A stretch of DNA of 64,000 nt from CAVONV01 sp963697355 (GTDB taxonomy: Bacteria; Acidobacteriota; Vicinamibacteria; Marinacidobacterales; DATDRI01). The notes beneath the pieces are model-generated. The model did not search any database and was not told where the DNA came from. It saw only the letters and a list, made by a program, of their open reading frames with translations. Every line of letters starts with the position of its first letter. Within the stretch, counting starts at the first letter, position 1. The DNA is taken from contig CAVONV010000034.1 of assembly GCA_963697355.1 (NCBI GenBank), forward strand, positions 124,001 through 188,000, written 5' to 3'. The position numbers were made by a program, and so were the translations under genes. This document shows positions 18,275 to 27,303 of the stretch, one piece after another.

Positions 18275-19465
18275 TCACGTCGTCGACTCTTGAAGCACTT
18301 GACGATAGAGGTTCATCAGCTGCCGCGCTCGGTGGGTCCAGCTAAAGTCCGCCTCTACGCGCCGTCTTCCCTCGACACCGAGTGCTGCTAGTTTGGGACC
18401 GAGGGAAAACGCTTTGACGACGGCCTTTGCCAGTGCATCTTCATCACCCGGCGGCACGAGAAATCCGTTGACACCCTCTTCGATTTTGTCGGGTATTCCT
18501 CCGACGGCCGTTCCGATGACCGGTTTGCCATGCGCCATCGCTTCGAGAGTCACCAACGAGCTGCCTTCGAAGAGCGTCGGATGGACGAAGAGGTCGGATC
18601 GTTCGTAAAGCGTGGCGAGATCTCTATCCGAGACCGGGCCGGTGAAACGCGTCATCTTGGCGATGCCGAGCTGACTCACCAAGCTCCCAAGCGCGGACTC
18701 CTGGGGCCCTGTGCCCACCAAGACCCATACCCAGGGTTGGGGAAGCTCTTCCTTGACACGTGCAAGTCCTTTGGCGAGAACGTCGAATCCCTTGTAGGCT
18801 TCGAGGCGCCCTACAGAAAGCAACACCTTGGCATCACTAGCGAAGCTCCACCGCTCGGCTGGCTCGGCTCGGCTTTCGACCGGAGGACGCTCGATCTCCT
18901 CGAGATCGATGGCCAGGGGAATCAAAACGGTCTTGTCTGACGGAACGGAGAGGATCCTGCGAACTTCCTCCATCATCGCAAGATCAGGGACGATGACTTT
19001 CTGTGCTCGCATCACTGCATAGCGGGTAGCAAGACGAAGGGGAAGGTAGGCGGCTCGCTTGAGCCAATGAGTTTTGAACTCCTCCAAACCTTGCGCTTGG
19101 ACGACGAACGGGCGACGGTGCGACTCACGAGTACGCGCATAGCCGAAACCGGCACCCGCTTCGACATGGACGATATCCATCGCCAGATCATGAATTCGTT
19201 TTCCTGCCTCGAGATTCCAAAGTAGATAGTTCGTGTTCCGATCCGCGACCACAAAGCCGGCGCGCCGAGGCCATGGAATCTTTCTATAGGGCACGGGTTC
19301 GACATGGACATCGGCGATGCGAGCTTCACGTTCCGGCGGCGAGGTCACCAACGTCACATCGGCGCCCTCCCGCGAGAGATACTTCACGAGAGCACCCACA
19401 TGACGTTCCAAGCCTCCCAATCCGTGGAGAGGATGCGCCACTCGGGAAAGAACACCGACCTTCAT
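18275..19465 (-). CDS. GT4 family glycosyltransferase
   Basis: The 396-residue cytoplasmic GT-B enzyme transfers a sugar from a nucleotide donor to a glycan or lipid acceptor. The N-terminal domain starts MKVGVLSRVAHPLHGLGGLERHVGAL, with the glycine-rich acceptor loop of GT4. The donor domain has LLSVGRLEAYKGFDVLAKGL near 210-229 and an EX7E motif in FEGSSLVTLEAMAHGKPVIG. It is the last gene of the 28.4-18.3 kb glycan operon and its ATG overlaps the preceding stop by four bases. Confidence 0.92.
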   Translation of the reverse strand: MKVGVLSRVAHPLHGLGGLERHVGALVKYLSREGADVTLVTSPPEREARIADVHVEPVPYRKIPWPRRAGFVVADRNTNYLLWNLEAGKRIHDLAMDIVHVEAGAGFGYARTRESHRRPFVVQAQGLEEFKTHWLKRAAYLPLRLATRYAVMRAQKVIVPDLAMMEEVRRILSVPSDKTVLIPLAIDLEEIERPPVESRAEPAERWSFASDAKVLLSVGRLEAYKGFDVLAKGLARVKEELPQPWVWVLVGTGPQESALGSLVSQLGIAKMTRFTGPVSDRDLATLYERSDLFVHPTLFEGSSLVTLEAMAHGKPVIGTAVGGIPDKIEEGVNGFLVPPGDEDALAKAVVKAFSLGPKLAALGVEGRRRVEADFSWTHRARQLMNLYRQVLQESTT

Positions 19466-20679
19466 CCTTGTAGTCGTTCTCCTTCGCTGACTCGTTCGTA
19501 GACTTCTTCCACACGAGGAAGTACAACGTCTTGGGAGAAATGCTCGTTCGCCCGTTGCCGCGCCCCTTGGCGTAGTCGTGTCGATAGGCCGTTCTCGGTG
19601 AGGACGCGAGCGAGAGCCGCGCCCATCTCTTCGACATTTCGGCCTATCAAACCGCTCTCCTCGTGGACGACAATCTCATTGCTTCCCCCTGTGGGTTCCA
19701 CGATGAGCACGGCACCCACGGCTAGGCCTTCGAGAAGCACGCGCGAGAGTGGCTCATCCCACCGGGACGGAAAGAGCACGGCCGCCGCTCGGCGCATGAG
19801 CTGGAGCACTTTGTCGGGCTCGATCCATCCGATGAAGCGTTCTTCCTCATCGGATCGGGCGGCTTCCTCTCTCAGCCCCGTCTCGAGACTTCCATTCCCG
19901 GCGACGACCAAGGGAACCCGTACACCGGCGGCATGGATGATTGGCGTCAGTTGATCGGGCGCTTTGTTGGGCTCGAGCTTGCCGGCAAAGAAGACAAAGC
20001 GATCCGGAAGGTCCTTTGGTGGCTCTCCCTCTGATCTTCGCTCGATGTCTGGAAGGTCCACGAGGTTGGGAATGACCCGGCAATGGTCTACGGGTAAAGA
20101 CTGCTTCACGTGTCCGCTGACGGCAATAACCCCTGCGGCCCTCCTCAATGTTCGGACTCGATCGTAGAGCTCTCTCCCGATCATGGGTGGCAGCAAAGGT
20201 GCAACGGGCCATAGCCGCGGATGACGACGTCCCGAGCACAGCACCCGCCGCCAATAACTGCAACCTGGGCAACGCTCGGTCCCCGAGAGCATGGTGGACC
20301 AGACACAGATGGGCCAGTAGTCTCTGACCGTCGCGACAACCGGCCATCCGATGTCCCGGCTCGCCTCGACCGTCGCTTTCGCCGACAACCAATGTTGCGC
20401 GTGAGCCACGTCGAAGCGTTCTTTCGGCGCCCACTTTCTCAAAAAGGTCGCGGCACGCTGCTCCCGTTGCGAGCCGCCAGGCGTCGACTTCCCCACCCCA
20501 AGCTCGATGACCTGGACGGCTTCCCAGTCCCGGCGGAGCTCACCCTGAACATTCCGCTCGAGAACGAGGACGGTCACGTCATGGCCGCGACGAGCCAAGC
20601 CCCGCGCAAGGGCCGCCGTCGATTGCGCGCTCCCGCCTCCGCCGGGTGGAAACACATCGGTGGTGATGAGGATTCTCAT
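19462..20679 (-). CDS. GT4 family glycosyltransferase
   Basis: This 405-residue GT-B enzyme begins MRILITTDVFPPGGGGSAQSTAALARGL. It contains a cysteine cluster in a loop near 135-150 (CPGCSYWRRVLCSGRRHPR), seen in some GT4 enzymes acting on bacterial surface glycans. The donor-side motif is FPSRWDEPLSRVLLEGLAVGAVLI, with EX7E. It shares ATGA with the downstream GT4 and lies 37 bases after the upstream GT4, the loosest junction in this operon, so an internal promoter is possible there. Confidence 0.92.
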   Translation of the reverse strand: MRILITTDVFPPGGGGSAQSTAALARGLARRGHDVTVLVLERNVQGELRRDWEAVQVIELGVGKSTPGGSQREQRAATFLRKWAPKERFDVAHAQHWLSAKATVEASRDIGWPVVATVRDYWPICVWSTMLSGTERCPGCSYWRRVLCSGRRHPRLWPVAPLLPPMIGRELYDRVRTLRRAAGVIAVSGHVKQSLPVDHCRVIPNLVDLPDIERRSEGEPPKDLPDRFVFFAGKLEPNKAPDQLTPIIHAAGVRVPLVVAGNGSLETGLREEAARSDEEERFIGWIEPDKVLQLMRRAAAVLFPSRWDEPLSRVLLEGLAVGAVLIVEPTGGSNEIVVHEESGLIGRNVEEMGAALARVLTENGLSTRLRQGARQRANEHFSQDVVLPRVEEVYERVSEGERLQG

Positions 20680-20716
20680 GTAGTGACAGTTGCCTCTCTA
20701 TCCATAATGTTATGCT

Positions 20717-21928
20717 TTAATCTGCGTTTATTCGCGGCCTCGGTTGAATCCCTGATTTATCGAAGACTAAACCCATTAGGACCTGCTCGAGTTTTTCGCA
20801 ATGGGCCTGCCAACTGTAGTGCGCGACGATCCTCTCGCGGGCCGAAGTCCCCATCTCTCGAGCGCGTTCTGGCGATGCTACGAGCTCCGTGATCGCTCCA
20901 GCAAGGGCTTTTTCATTTCTTTCTTCGAACAACAAACCCTCTTTGCCCTGTCGAACGATCTCTCGCAAGGGATCGATGTCCAGTGTGATGGTGGGAAGCC
21001 CACTTGCCATGTACTCGAAAATCTTCAATGGCGACCAATAGAAGCCCAATTGGAGCTGACCGTGACGCGAGGGTTGATAAGGGGCCACTCCGATGTGACA
21101 GCGGGCAAGATAATGCGGCATCTCCTGGTACGGAATGGCTCCCGTTAGGTGACAGCGGCTTTGGACTCCCAATCGCTCGATTTCCTGTCGAACTCGAGAC
21201 CAACCAGGTCCCGATCCCAGAAACAAGAAGAAGGCCTTCTTGCCGCCGCTGCTCTCGAGCACCCTTGTTCCGGCTCTCACCAAAACATCGGCACCGTGCC
21301 AGTATCGAAAGCTGCCCGAGAAAACCACGACGCGAGCATCCAACGGAATCGGCACCGCTTCTGCATTACCTCTCGGTGTGAGCCCGGGCTGAAACCTCTC
21401 CACATTGGCGCCCCAATGGATCTGGTGGACTTTTTCTCGAGGCACATCCGAAGGAACAATGCTGGGCAAAGGTGTGATCAACGCCGTCGCCTTTTTACAT
21501 TGCTCTTCACGAAGCCGCCGCATGGGACGCCATAACAGCATCCCGTCCAGCAAGGCCTTAACTGAGCCTGGGTGATCCATGACCGGGGAGTTCACTTCAA
21601 GAACGGAAGGCACACCCCGCCCATGAGCCGCTCTCACGCCTTCTCCGGCAAAGTTATAGTAACGCTCCAGGACGACATCGACGCCCAGGCGATCCATCAG
21701 ATCCCCAATGGATTTCTCAGCGGACCAACGAAACCATCGGTGTTGAAGAAGCGTCTGCGGACGATGAAGCTGGAAACTCTCCGGCTCGGGACTCGATTCA
21801 TTCTTGCGGGCCACCACATGGACCTCGTGCCCGCGCTGCGCAAGTCCGCTTGCGACCTCTTCGACGTGAACCGAGCCTCCCGTCGAACCCGGCACGATTT
21901 GATCGGAGGCGACGTAGAGGAGCTTCAC
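20717..21928 (-). CDS. GT4 family glycosyltransferase
   Basis: The 403-residue protein has the GT4 start MKLLYVASDQIVPGSTGGSVHVEEVASGL and the donor-binding block GFYWSPLKIFEYMASGLPTITLD near 315-337. The GTG start overlaps the stop of the Trm112-like methyltransferase gene by four bases, indicating translational coupling. Acceptor and donor cannot be inferred from sequence. Confidence 0.92.
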   Translation of the reverse strand: MKLLYVASDQIVPGSTGGSVHVEEVASGLAQRGHEVHVVARKNESSPEPESFQLHRPQTLLQHRWFRWSAEKSIGDLMDRLGVDVVLERYYNFAGEGVRAAHGRGVPSVLEVNSPVMDHPGSVKALLDGMLLWRPMRRLREEQCKKATALITPLPSIVPSDVPREKVHQIHWGANVERFQPGLTPRGNAEAVPIPLDARVVVFSGSFRYWHGADVLVRAGTRVLESSGGKKAFFLFLGSGPGWSRVRQEIERLGVQSRCHLTGAIPYQEMPHYLARCHIGVAPYQPSRHGQLQLGFYWSPLKIFEYMASGLPTITLDIDPLREIVRQGKEGLLFEERNEKALAGAITELVASPERAREMGTSARERIVAHYSWQAHCEKLEQVLMGLVFDKSGIQPRPRINAD

Positions 21929-22974
21929 CTGTTCTCCGAAGCACGAAGTTGTAGAAAGAAGGGGCCTGTCCGTATTCCACCGAAAAGCCTGACATCGAGC
22001 TTCATCAGGGCCGTTGCCAGCGTGAGCGGACCATGGGCCCAGCGCCCCACGTTGGGGCGTGCCGTTCGCGGAATCGATTCAGAGCCGGAAACTTCCCCGA
22101 CGGTATTCGACGGCTCTTTCGATGGGCTTTTCTTGTAGAAGTTGTGCTCAACGATCGGCAGTAAAAGGTCCTCGATGACCGCTTTGAACACCACGTTGTA
22201 ATAGCGAATTTCCTCGATGCGGAATCCAGCTTCGTCAACGAGCCTTTCGAGCAGATCGTAACTGGTTAGAGCATTCACATGATCGGATTTTCGCTCTTGT
22301 TCCGGCTGATTGTCCACCAGCCCATGCCGGTCCAGCCAGCGCACCAGATGATTCACGCCCCTTTGAAAGGAAGCTAGCTTCGAGCTCATCATCACATGCG
22401 AGTAGACGAACAGTTGCCCCCCGGGTTTGAGAACACGTCGCGCCTCAGAAAGCATAGCCCGCACGCCGTCCTCCGTGAGATGCTCGAGTACGTCCAGTGA
22501 ATAGCTCTTGTCGAAACAGCCCGTTCGAAACGGTAAGCGCCGGATGTCTCCCCGGCAAAGATCGACCGTGGCCAACGCTTCGGACGCAAAATGGTCACCG
22601 GCATCGATGGCCACCATGTGCCCGACGCCTGTTTGCTTGAAGTAAGCCGCGCGCCCGTTTCCACAGCCAATATCGAGAACGCTATCAGCAGGCGAGAGCC
22701 CGAGCATCTGACTCATCTGGTCTATTTTGACGCGAGCCGAAAGTAGCGGTGGACGCAGCGGGCCCTCACGATGATGAAACTCTTCTTCAGCATACTCGGT
22801 CAGCTCACCAAACGTGCCGGCGGGTGGGCGGAGATCGAGGAATCCCTTGTCCCCGAGAAACGGGAGCCGTCGAGAACAATGGGCACAACGGAGACCATCG
22901 CCTTCCTCGATGAGATCGCCCTCGGACCGACAGGCCGGGCATTGGACAACGGAAAGCAAGTACTTGGAAATCAC
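21925..22974 (-). CDS. SAM methyltransferase with N-terminal zinc ribbon
   Basis: The 349-residue protein starts with a Trm112/YcaR-like zinc ribbon: CPAC at 13-16 and CAHC at 30-33. A class I methyltransferase domain follows with VLDIGCGNGRAAYFK near 98-112 and LDVLEHLTEDGV near 157-168. Such proteins are common in glycan or lipid modification loci. The start is GTG, one base after the TAG stop of the membrane protein gene, and the stop overlaps the next GT4 start. The C-terminal 80 residues are basic and lack a known domain. Confidence 0.88.
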   Translation of the reverse strand: MISKYLLSVVQCPACRSEGDLIEEGDGLRCAHCSRRLPFLGDKGFLDLRPPAGTFGELTEYAEEEFHHREGPLRPPLLSARVKIDQMSQMLGLSPADSVLDIGCGNGRAAYFKQTGVGHMVAIDAGDHFASEALATVDLCRGDIRRLPFRTGCFDKSYSLDVLEHLTEDGVRAMLSEARRVLKPGGQLFVYSHVMMSSKLASFQRGVNHLVRWLDRHGLVDNQPEQERKSDHVNALTSYDLLERLVDEAGFRIEEIRYYNVVFKAVIEDLLLPIVEHNFYKKSPSKEPSNTVGEVSGSESIPRTARPNVGRWAHGPLTLATALMKLDVRLFGGIRTGPFFLQLRASENR

Positions 22975-22975
22975 C

Positions 22976-24349
22976 CTATTCGCCTTCGTTGATCCGATCG
23001 CGAGCTCTCAAGTACTTACCCGCCATGGAAAATAGGCGAGTCGGCACCTCGTAGATATGGTTATGGATCACTTCCCCCCACACGAGCTTTTGACGATCCA
23101 TGAGCCCCAAGCCAAATTGAATCATGAGCGATAGGTTCCAGACGACGAGGAATCCGCTCAGCAGCACGATACCCACGGAGCGGATGCGTCGGGCAAGGGC
23201 AAAGAGCAGTACTCCTCCCCAAGCAGCGAAAATGACACTCGTCGCAACAAACCGCCGAGAGCCAAAGGCGCCCGCTTGCGTCCAAGAATCCACAGCCCCC
23301 GAGATGAAGACCTGGGACAAGAATCCCATCGCAAGCACCAAAGCAGCTTCGCGATCTCGACCGAACAGTAGCCACCCACCCACGAGAAACAGCAACAAAA
23401 TGGGACTCCAAAAGAACAAGCCATGCTCTGTCGAGAACAGGACCTCGAAAAAGTGCGGGGAGTACCAGATCATTTTTCTTTTGACGTAGTCCGACGGCGA
23501 CGGTTGGCCATACAACGTCATGTAAGCAAGGAGTTGTGGCGAAAAGACCAAGGCCGATGTGGCACCGAAGGCAACGAGCCGTTTCAGCCTGCCGGTCCAG
23601 TCCGCTTCGAGTTTCGGTGAAATGGCTGCAATCAAAACGACGGCGGCAAAAAGACCCGCTTGCTCTCGAACCAGCGCCATGAGGCCGGCAGAAGCACCCC
23701 ACACTATCCAGCGCCCAATGCTCCCGTGCGCGGCCCATCGCCAAAGGGTGAAGAAAAGCGCCACAGCAAACAAAGACGGCGCCTCACTCATTCCGGGCGC
23801 GACATACAGGTAATAGGCGACAGGCGTTGCCCACCATAGACCCACGATGGCAACGAAACAGGCAAACTCCGATGCGTAACGGCGAGCAAATCGGTAGGAA
23901 AGCAAGAGACCCACGGCGCCCCAAAGCATCGAGCCAATGGCGACCGCCCAACGGTAAGGAAGAGACAACCCATCGGCCGTCACATCGGCTCCCAGTGCCT
24001 GCGCCACCAGAACGCCTCCGTGCGCAGCGATGTAAAACGGTGACCAGAGCAGGGCCGAGCCGATGGGCCCGAAATTGAGCTTGAGTCCCGTCGGCGTCTC
24101 GAGGTCCAGAAAAGTCTCCTTGAAACCTTGCCGTCCCTCCGGATTCTCGAGATAGAAGTAAGTGTACTCGTTCTCAAAATCCAAATCGCCGTCGAAAAGG
24201 ATCGAGTGGAGGTACGAAAAGTACTCGATAGCGTCAGACTCAGCGATGCGGGGCTTGACCAGCACAACGGAGAGGAGCAAGGCCACGGCCAGAACGATCT
24301 CGCCCCGGTCTCGGAAACCCGGCCGTTTCAGGAAGCGCCCTTTTCCCAT
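22976..24349 (-). CDS. Polytopic membrane protein, GT-C glycosyltransferase-like
   Basis: The 457-residue protein has about ten hydrophobic segments and a first extracytoplasmic loop with PRIAESDAIEYFSYLHSILFDGDLDFENEY, containing the acidic residues typical of GT-C (Dol-P-Man or ArnT type) enzymes, which use lipid-linked sugar donors at the periplasmic face. A longer reading frame extends upstream to 24649, but it lies inside the neighbouring methyltransferase gene. The ATG at 24349 begins two bases after that gene's stop and is therefore chosen. It is part of the coupled glycan operon. Confidence 0.82.
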   Translation of the reverse strand: MGKGRFLKRPGFRDRGEIVLAVALLLSVVLVKPRIAESDAIEYFSYLHSILFDGDLDFENEYTYFYLENPEGRQGFKETFLDLETPTGLKLNFGPIGSALLWSPFYIAAHGGVLVAQALGADVTADGLSLPYRWAVAIGSMLWGAVGLLLSYRFARRYASEFACFVAIVGLWWATPVAYYLYVAPGMSEAPSLFAVALFFTLWRWAAHGSIGRWIVWGASAGLMALVREQAGLFAAVVLIAAISPKLEADWTGRLKRLVAFGATSALVFSPQLLAYMTLYGQPSPSDYVKRKMIWYSPHFFEVLFSTEHGLFFWSPILLLFLVGGWLLFGRDREAALVLAMGFLSQVFISGAVDSWTQAGAFGSRRFVATSVIFAAWGGVLLFALARRIRSVGIVLLSGFLVVWNLSLMIQFGLGLMDRQKLVWGEVIHNHIYEVPTRLFSMAGKYLRARDRINEGE

Positions 24350-24351
24350 GA

Positions 24352-25218
24352 TTACGCTCGTCGTCCTTCTATGATTTCGGCCGGCTTGACGAGAACATAC
24401 TCCAAATTGCTGACGATAATGTTCTGAGTGAGTCCGTTGCCTTCCAAGAGTCGTCGTAGGAACCCCGGCACCCGACGACGAAAAAACCCACTGATGTGGC
24501 GATCTTCGCGTACGAGCTGGAATCCACTTTGTCTCAGCCACTCGTGTACGCCGGCCACCGTGACCAACTGCAAGAGATCGTCTTCCTTGGTTTCCCCCCG
24601 CTCCGCCATCATCTTCAAGGAGTTGGACTCTTTGGGCTCCTTCAGCCACGACGGCTTCTTTTGTGCGATGTAAAAATTCAGGCGAAAGGCCCAGCTTCGA
24701 GGCATCAGAAGATGGATCGGGATAGGGATCCTAAGACGCGAGAGATGCGATCCCGTGAAAGACAGGTAGGGCGCTGTGGAGAGAAACATCACGCCTCCGG
24801 GACGAAGCACTCGGGCGCATTCCCTCAAATATTCCACAGCCGAGGCCACGTGCTCGATGACCGAGTGGGAGAGGATAAGGTCGAAGTAACTGTTCCGAAA
24901 CGGCATCGACGTGCCGTCGGCCTGAACAAAGGTGACGTTGCTGATACCGCGTTCCTCGGCAAGACGCTTTCCCGCATCACCAAATCGATTGGCAATATCC
25001 AATCCCACGGAAAACTCGCCTTCCTCTGCAAAGGAAACCGCAATACCACCACCGCCACAACCTGCATCGAGAAAGCGGCCTCGAACCTGGACGCCGGCTC
25101 GTTCCACCTGCTTGACCACCTTGGCGCTCCGGAAGTATTCGAAGACCGCGTAGTGGTACTCGGAGCGGAAACGGATCTCGCCGTGCTCCTTGATAGCCTC
25201 GGGTTGGATCTCACGCAC
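24352..25218 (-). CDS. Class I SAM-dependent methyltransferase
   Basis: About 288 residues. Motif I reads FLDAGCGGGGIAVSFAEEGEF and the post-motif segment HSVIEHVASAVEYLRECARVLRPGG matches Methyltransf_11-type enzymes. Two starts are possible: ATG at 25248, overlapping the upstream GT4 by 38 bases, or GTG at 25218, overlapping by 8 bases and preceded five bases away by GGGAGG. I chose the GTG because of that site. It probably methylates a glycan or its lipid carrier, given the operon. Confidence 0.85.
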   Translation of the reverse strand: MREIQPEAIKEHGEIRFRSEYHYAVFEYFRSAKVVKQVERAGVQVRGRFLDAGCGGGGIAVSFAEEGEFSVGLDIANRFGDAGKRLAEERGISNVTFVQADGTSMPFRNSYFDLILSHSVIEHVASAVEYLRECARVLRPGGVMFLSTAPYLSFTGSHLSRLRIPIPIHLLMPRSWAFRLNFYIAQKKPSWLKEPKESNSLKMMAERGETKEDDLLQLVTVAGVHEWLRQSGFQLVREDRHISGFFRRRVPGFLRRLLEGNGLTQNIIVSNLEYVLVKPAEIIEGRRA

Positions 25219-26353
25219 CGCGGCCTCCCGTCCCCAACGCGTCTTCATAAAGCCCCAGGTACTTCTCTACGGCCGCGTCGGGACGAAACTCGTCCTCGAT
25301 CCGTTTCAGTGTCTCCTCCGAGCACCGCTTGCCCGAAACGAGAGCCTCCCGGATCGCAAGGGCCAATGCGTCAGCGTTTTGACGAGGAACGACCTCAACA
25401 TCGTTTGGAAAGAGCTCTTTGATTTCCTTGCCTCCTGGATGGTCCGCCGTCACCACAGGCGTCCCGCAAGCCAAGGCTTCCGCAGCCACGGTGGGAAAGG
25501 CCTCCAGCTTTGAGGGCAAAACGAATAAGTCGGCCGCCGCGTAGTAGCCGGGTAGCTCGCGGTTATCGACCAGCCCCAGGAGCCGCACCGAACCCGTTAG
25601 ATTGAGTTTGGAGATCAACGCTTCGAGATCGGGTCGCGATTCTCCTTCGCCGGCAAACCAGGCCTTGGCTTTGGGAAAATGACGAAGGATCTCAGGCATG
25701 GCTTCAACGAGATAACGTTGCCCTCCCAGTGGATGAAGGCGCTTGACGTTCATCAGAAATGGCCCACCATCGACCCTCATCGCCTTTCTTGCCCGTTCTC
25801 GCTCATCTGGAGCGTAGGTACAAAAGCGCCTATCACTGGGAGGGTAGACAACCGAGTAACTGGAGGGAATGACATCGAGCTCCAGCGATCTTTCCAGGAG
25901 CAAACGAGAGTAATAGGTCACATGCGCCGCCCGGCGATTCATCCACAAGAAGGGATCCACGGGTCGACGTCGGCGGTAGTGCCATATTTCGGTCCCGTAA
26001 TGGGTCAGGATGAACGGTCGTTTCCCTCTGTCGACCAGCCAGGCCGCAACTTGGTTCATGAAAGTGTTGCTGTGGAGGTGAACCACATCCGCCTCGAGCA
26101 GAGGACCTCGGGCCTTCCGTAAGATTTCCCGAAGTGTCGCCAACTGGGACAACCTGAGCTTCCTTTGCCATCCCCCCGCCGGACGTGAGATGTAGGTCAC
26201 GTTGGAATGAGTCGGTCGACCCTGCTTGGGCTCGAAAGCAACGAACGAGACGTCGTGCCCCCTTTTGGTGAGTCCTTCTCCCAGGAGAGGCGGCAGCAAT
26301 GCGTTGGCCGCCTGATCGGGAGGCAGATGAGGCGTGACCATGCAGACTTTCAA
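25211..26353 (-). CDS. GT4 family glycosyltransferase
   Basis: The 380-residue GT-B protein begins KVCMVTPHLPPDQAANALLPPLLGEGL. Donor-domain motifs are NVKRLHPLGGQRYLVEAMPEIL near 195-216 and EAFPTVAAEALACGTPVVTAD, with EX7E. The start codon is TTG, overlapping the deacetylase stop as TTGA; an in-frame ATG lies four codons later. The fourth GT4 of this operon. Confidence 0.92.
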   Translation of the reverse strand: MKVCMVTPHLPPDQAANALLPPLLGEGLTKRGHDVSFVAFEPKQGRPTHSNVTYISRPAGGWQRKLRLSQLATLREILRKARGPLLEADVVHLHSNTFMNQVAAWLVDRGKRPFILTHYGTEIWHYRRRRPVDPFLWMNRRAAHVTYYSRLLLERSLELDVIPSSYSVVYPPSDRRFCTYAPDERERARKAMRVDGGPFLMNVKRLHPLGGQRYLVEAMPEILRHFPKAKAWFAGEGESRPDLEALISKLNLTGSVRLLGLVDNRELPGYYAAADLFVLPSKLEAFPTVAAEALACGTPVVTADHPGGKEIKELFPNDVEVVPRQNADALALAIREALVSGKRCSEETLKRIEDEFRPDAAVEKYLGLYEDALGTGGRGA

Positions 26354-27303
26354 GGACGATCCTCACTGACCCACTCGTCTCGGAGCTCGCAAAACGTCCT
26401 TCCTTCCACACCTCTTTCCGCCAGCCGACGAAGGAGAGCCTCGAGACTTTCGTAGAAACCCTCGACGTCCTCGCGAGTCCTATTGTATGGGCTTCCACCC
26501 GGGAGGAGCTCGCTGGAATGAAAGATGATGTTGGCAACCGGTGTCTTTTTGACCACGAGCTTGTCAGCCAGCCAGAGCATGTCCTTGGTCTTCGAGTAGG
26601 ACGGGCGGAGCCAAATCGGTCGCACGACCCCCGCCAAACGAAGCACTCGTCGAAACTGATAGGCGGGTGTGACATCCGCATAGGTCTTTTGAAGCCACTG
26701 CGGCCATCGGCGATTGAGCCGGCTCGTAATCGGGATCTCCAACAGTTTTGTCGAGCCCGGACGGCAAGGATCCTCGCTTCCCAGAAAATAAGGATCCTTC
26801 GGCGCACCCGCAAACGATGGACCGCCCTTCTTCCGTTCGTTGAAGAACGGGTCGACGCTCGAGTCGACCAGGTAGCCTTCCTTCTCGAGCAGAGCCACTT
26901 GCCAGCCGGCAAAACCGTTTCGTCCGGCACGGTAAGAAACAGGAAGTTCTCCAGTCACCTCAGCAACGACTTCGGTCAACCGTTGAAGTTGTGCGTGATA
27001 GTGATGGGGCTCGAGATTCAAAGGGTAGAGATGCCCGTTGACTAGAGGTGGTGTGGTCCATGGATGGTGGTGCGTGCCCATCTCGCATCGACCGGTTGCC
27101 GCAAGATCCCTGAGTACGCCTTGGGACTCCGAGTCGGTGGCCACTTCATAGGTGAGAAGATACGTCGGTCGGACGCCATAGGTGTCACAAAGCTCCTGTA
27201 AGCGTGGTAGCTCAGCTATGTTGCGTACCGTGAGCTCGTCGCGAGAAGAAGCTTCCCACTGGTTGTCCGCTTCCGTGTCAACGCCTAGCAGAACTCGAGT
27301 CAT
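26350..27303 (-). CDS. Polysaccharide deacetylase family protein
   Basis: The 317-residue protein starts LLGVDTEADNQW, where the D-T-E segment corresponds to motif 1 of NodB-type carbohydrate esterases. MGTHHHPW near 86-93 is the metal-binding motif 2 (H-x-x-H type). PVSYRAGRNGF near 130-140 is motif 3. It should remove acetyl groups from a glycan, or be a related hydrolase; there is no signal peptide, so it may act in the cytoplasm on a lipid-linked intermediate. ATGA overlap with the upstream acetyltransferase gene. Confidence 0.85.
   Translation of the reverse strand: MTRVLLGVDTEADNQWEASSRDELTVRNIAELPRLQELCDTYGVRPTYLLTYEVATDSESQGVLRDLAATGRCEMGTHHHPWTTPPLVNGHLYPLNLEPHHYHAQLQRLTEVVAEVTGELPVSYRAGRNGFAGWQVALLEKEGYLVDSSVDPFFNERKKGGPSFAGAPKDPYFLGSEDPCRPGSTKLLEIPITSRLNRRWPQWLQKTYADVTPAYQFRRVLRLAGVVRPIWLRPSYSKTKDMLWLADKLVVKKTPVANIIFHSSELLPGGSPYNRTREDVEGFYESLEALLRRLAERGVEGRTFCELRDEWVSEDRP

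Noticed and set aside
17953..18345. A 130-codon frame through the AT-rich spacer
   Set aside because: It overlaps the start of the methyltransferase and the end of a GT4 gene on the other strand and has no family features.
24496..25422. A 308-codon plus-strand open frame
   Set aside because: It is opposite the methyltransferase and GT4 genes of the coupled operon; no domain or ribosome binding site was seen.
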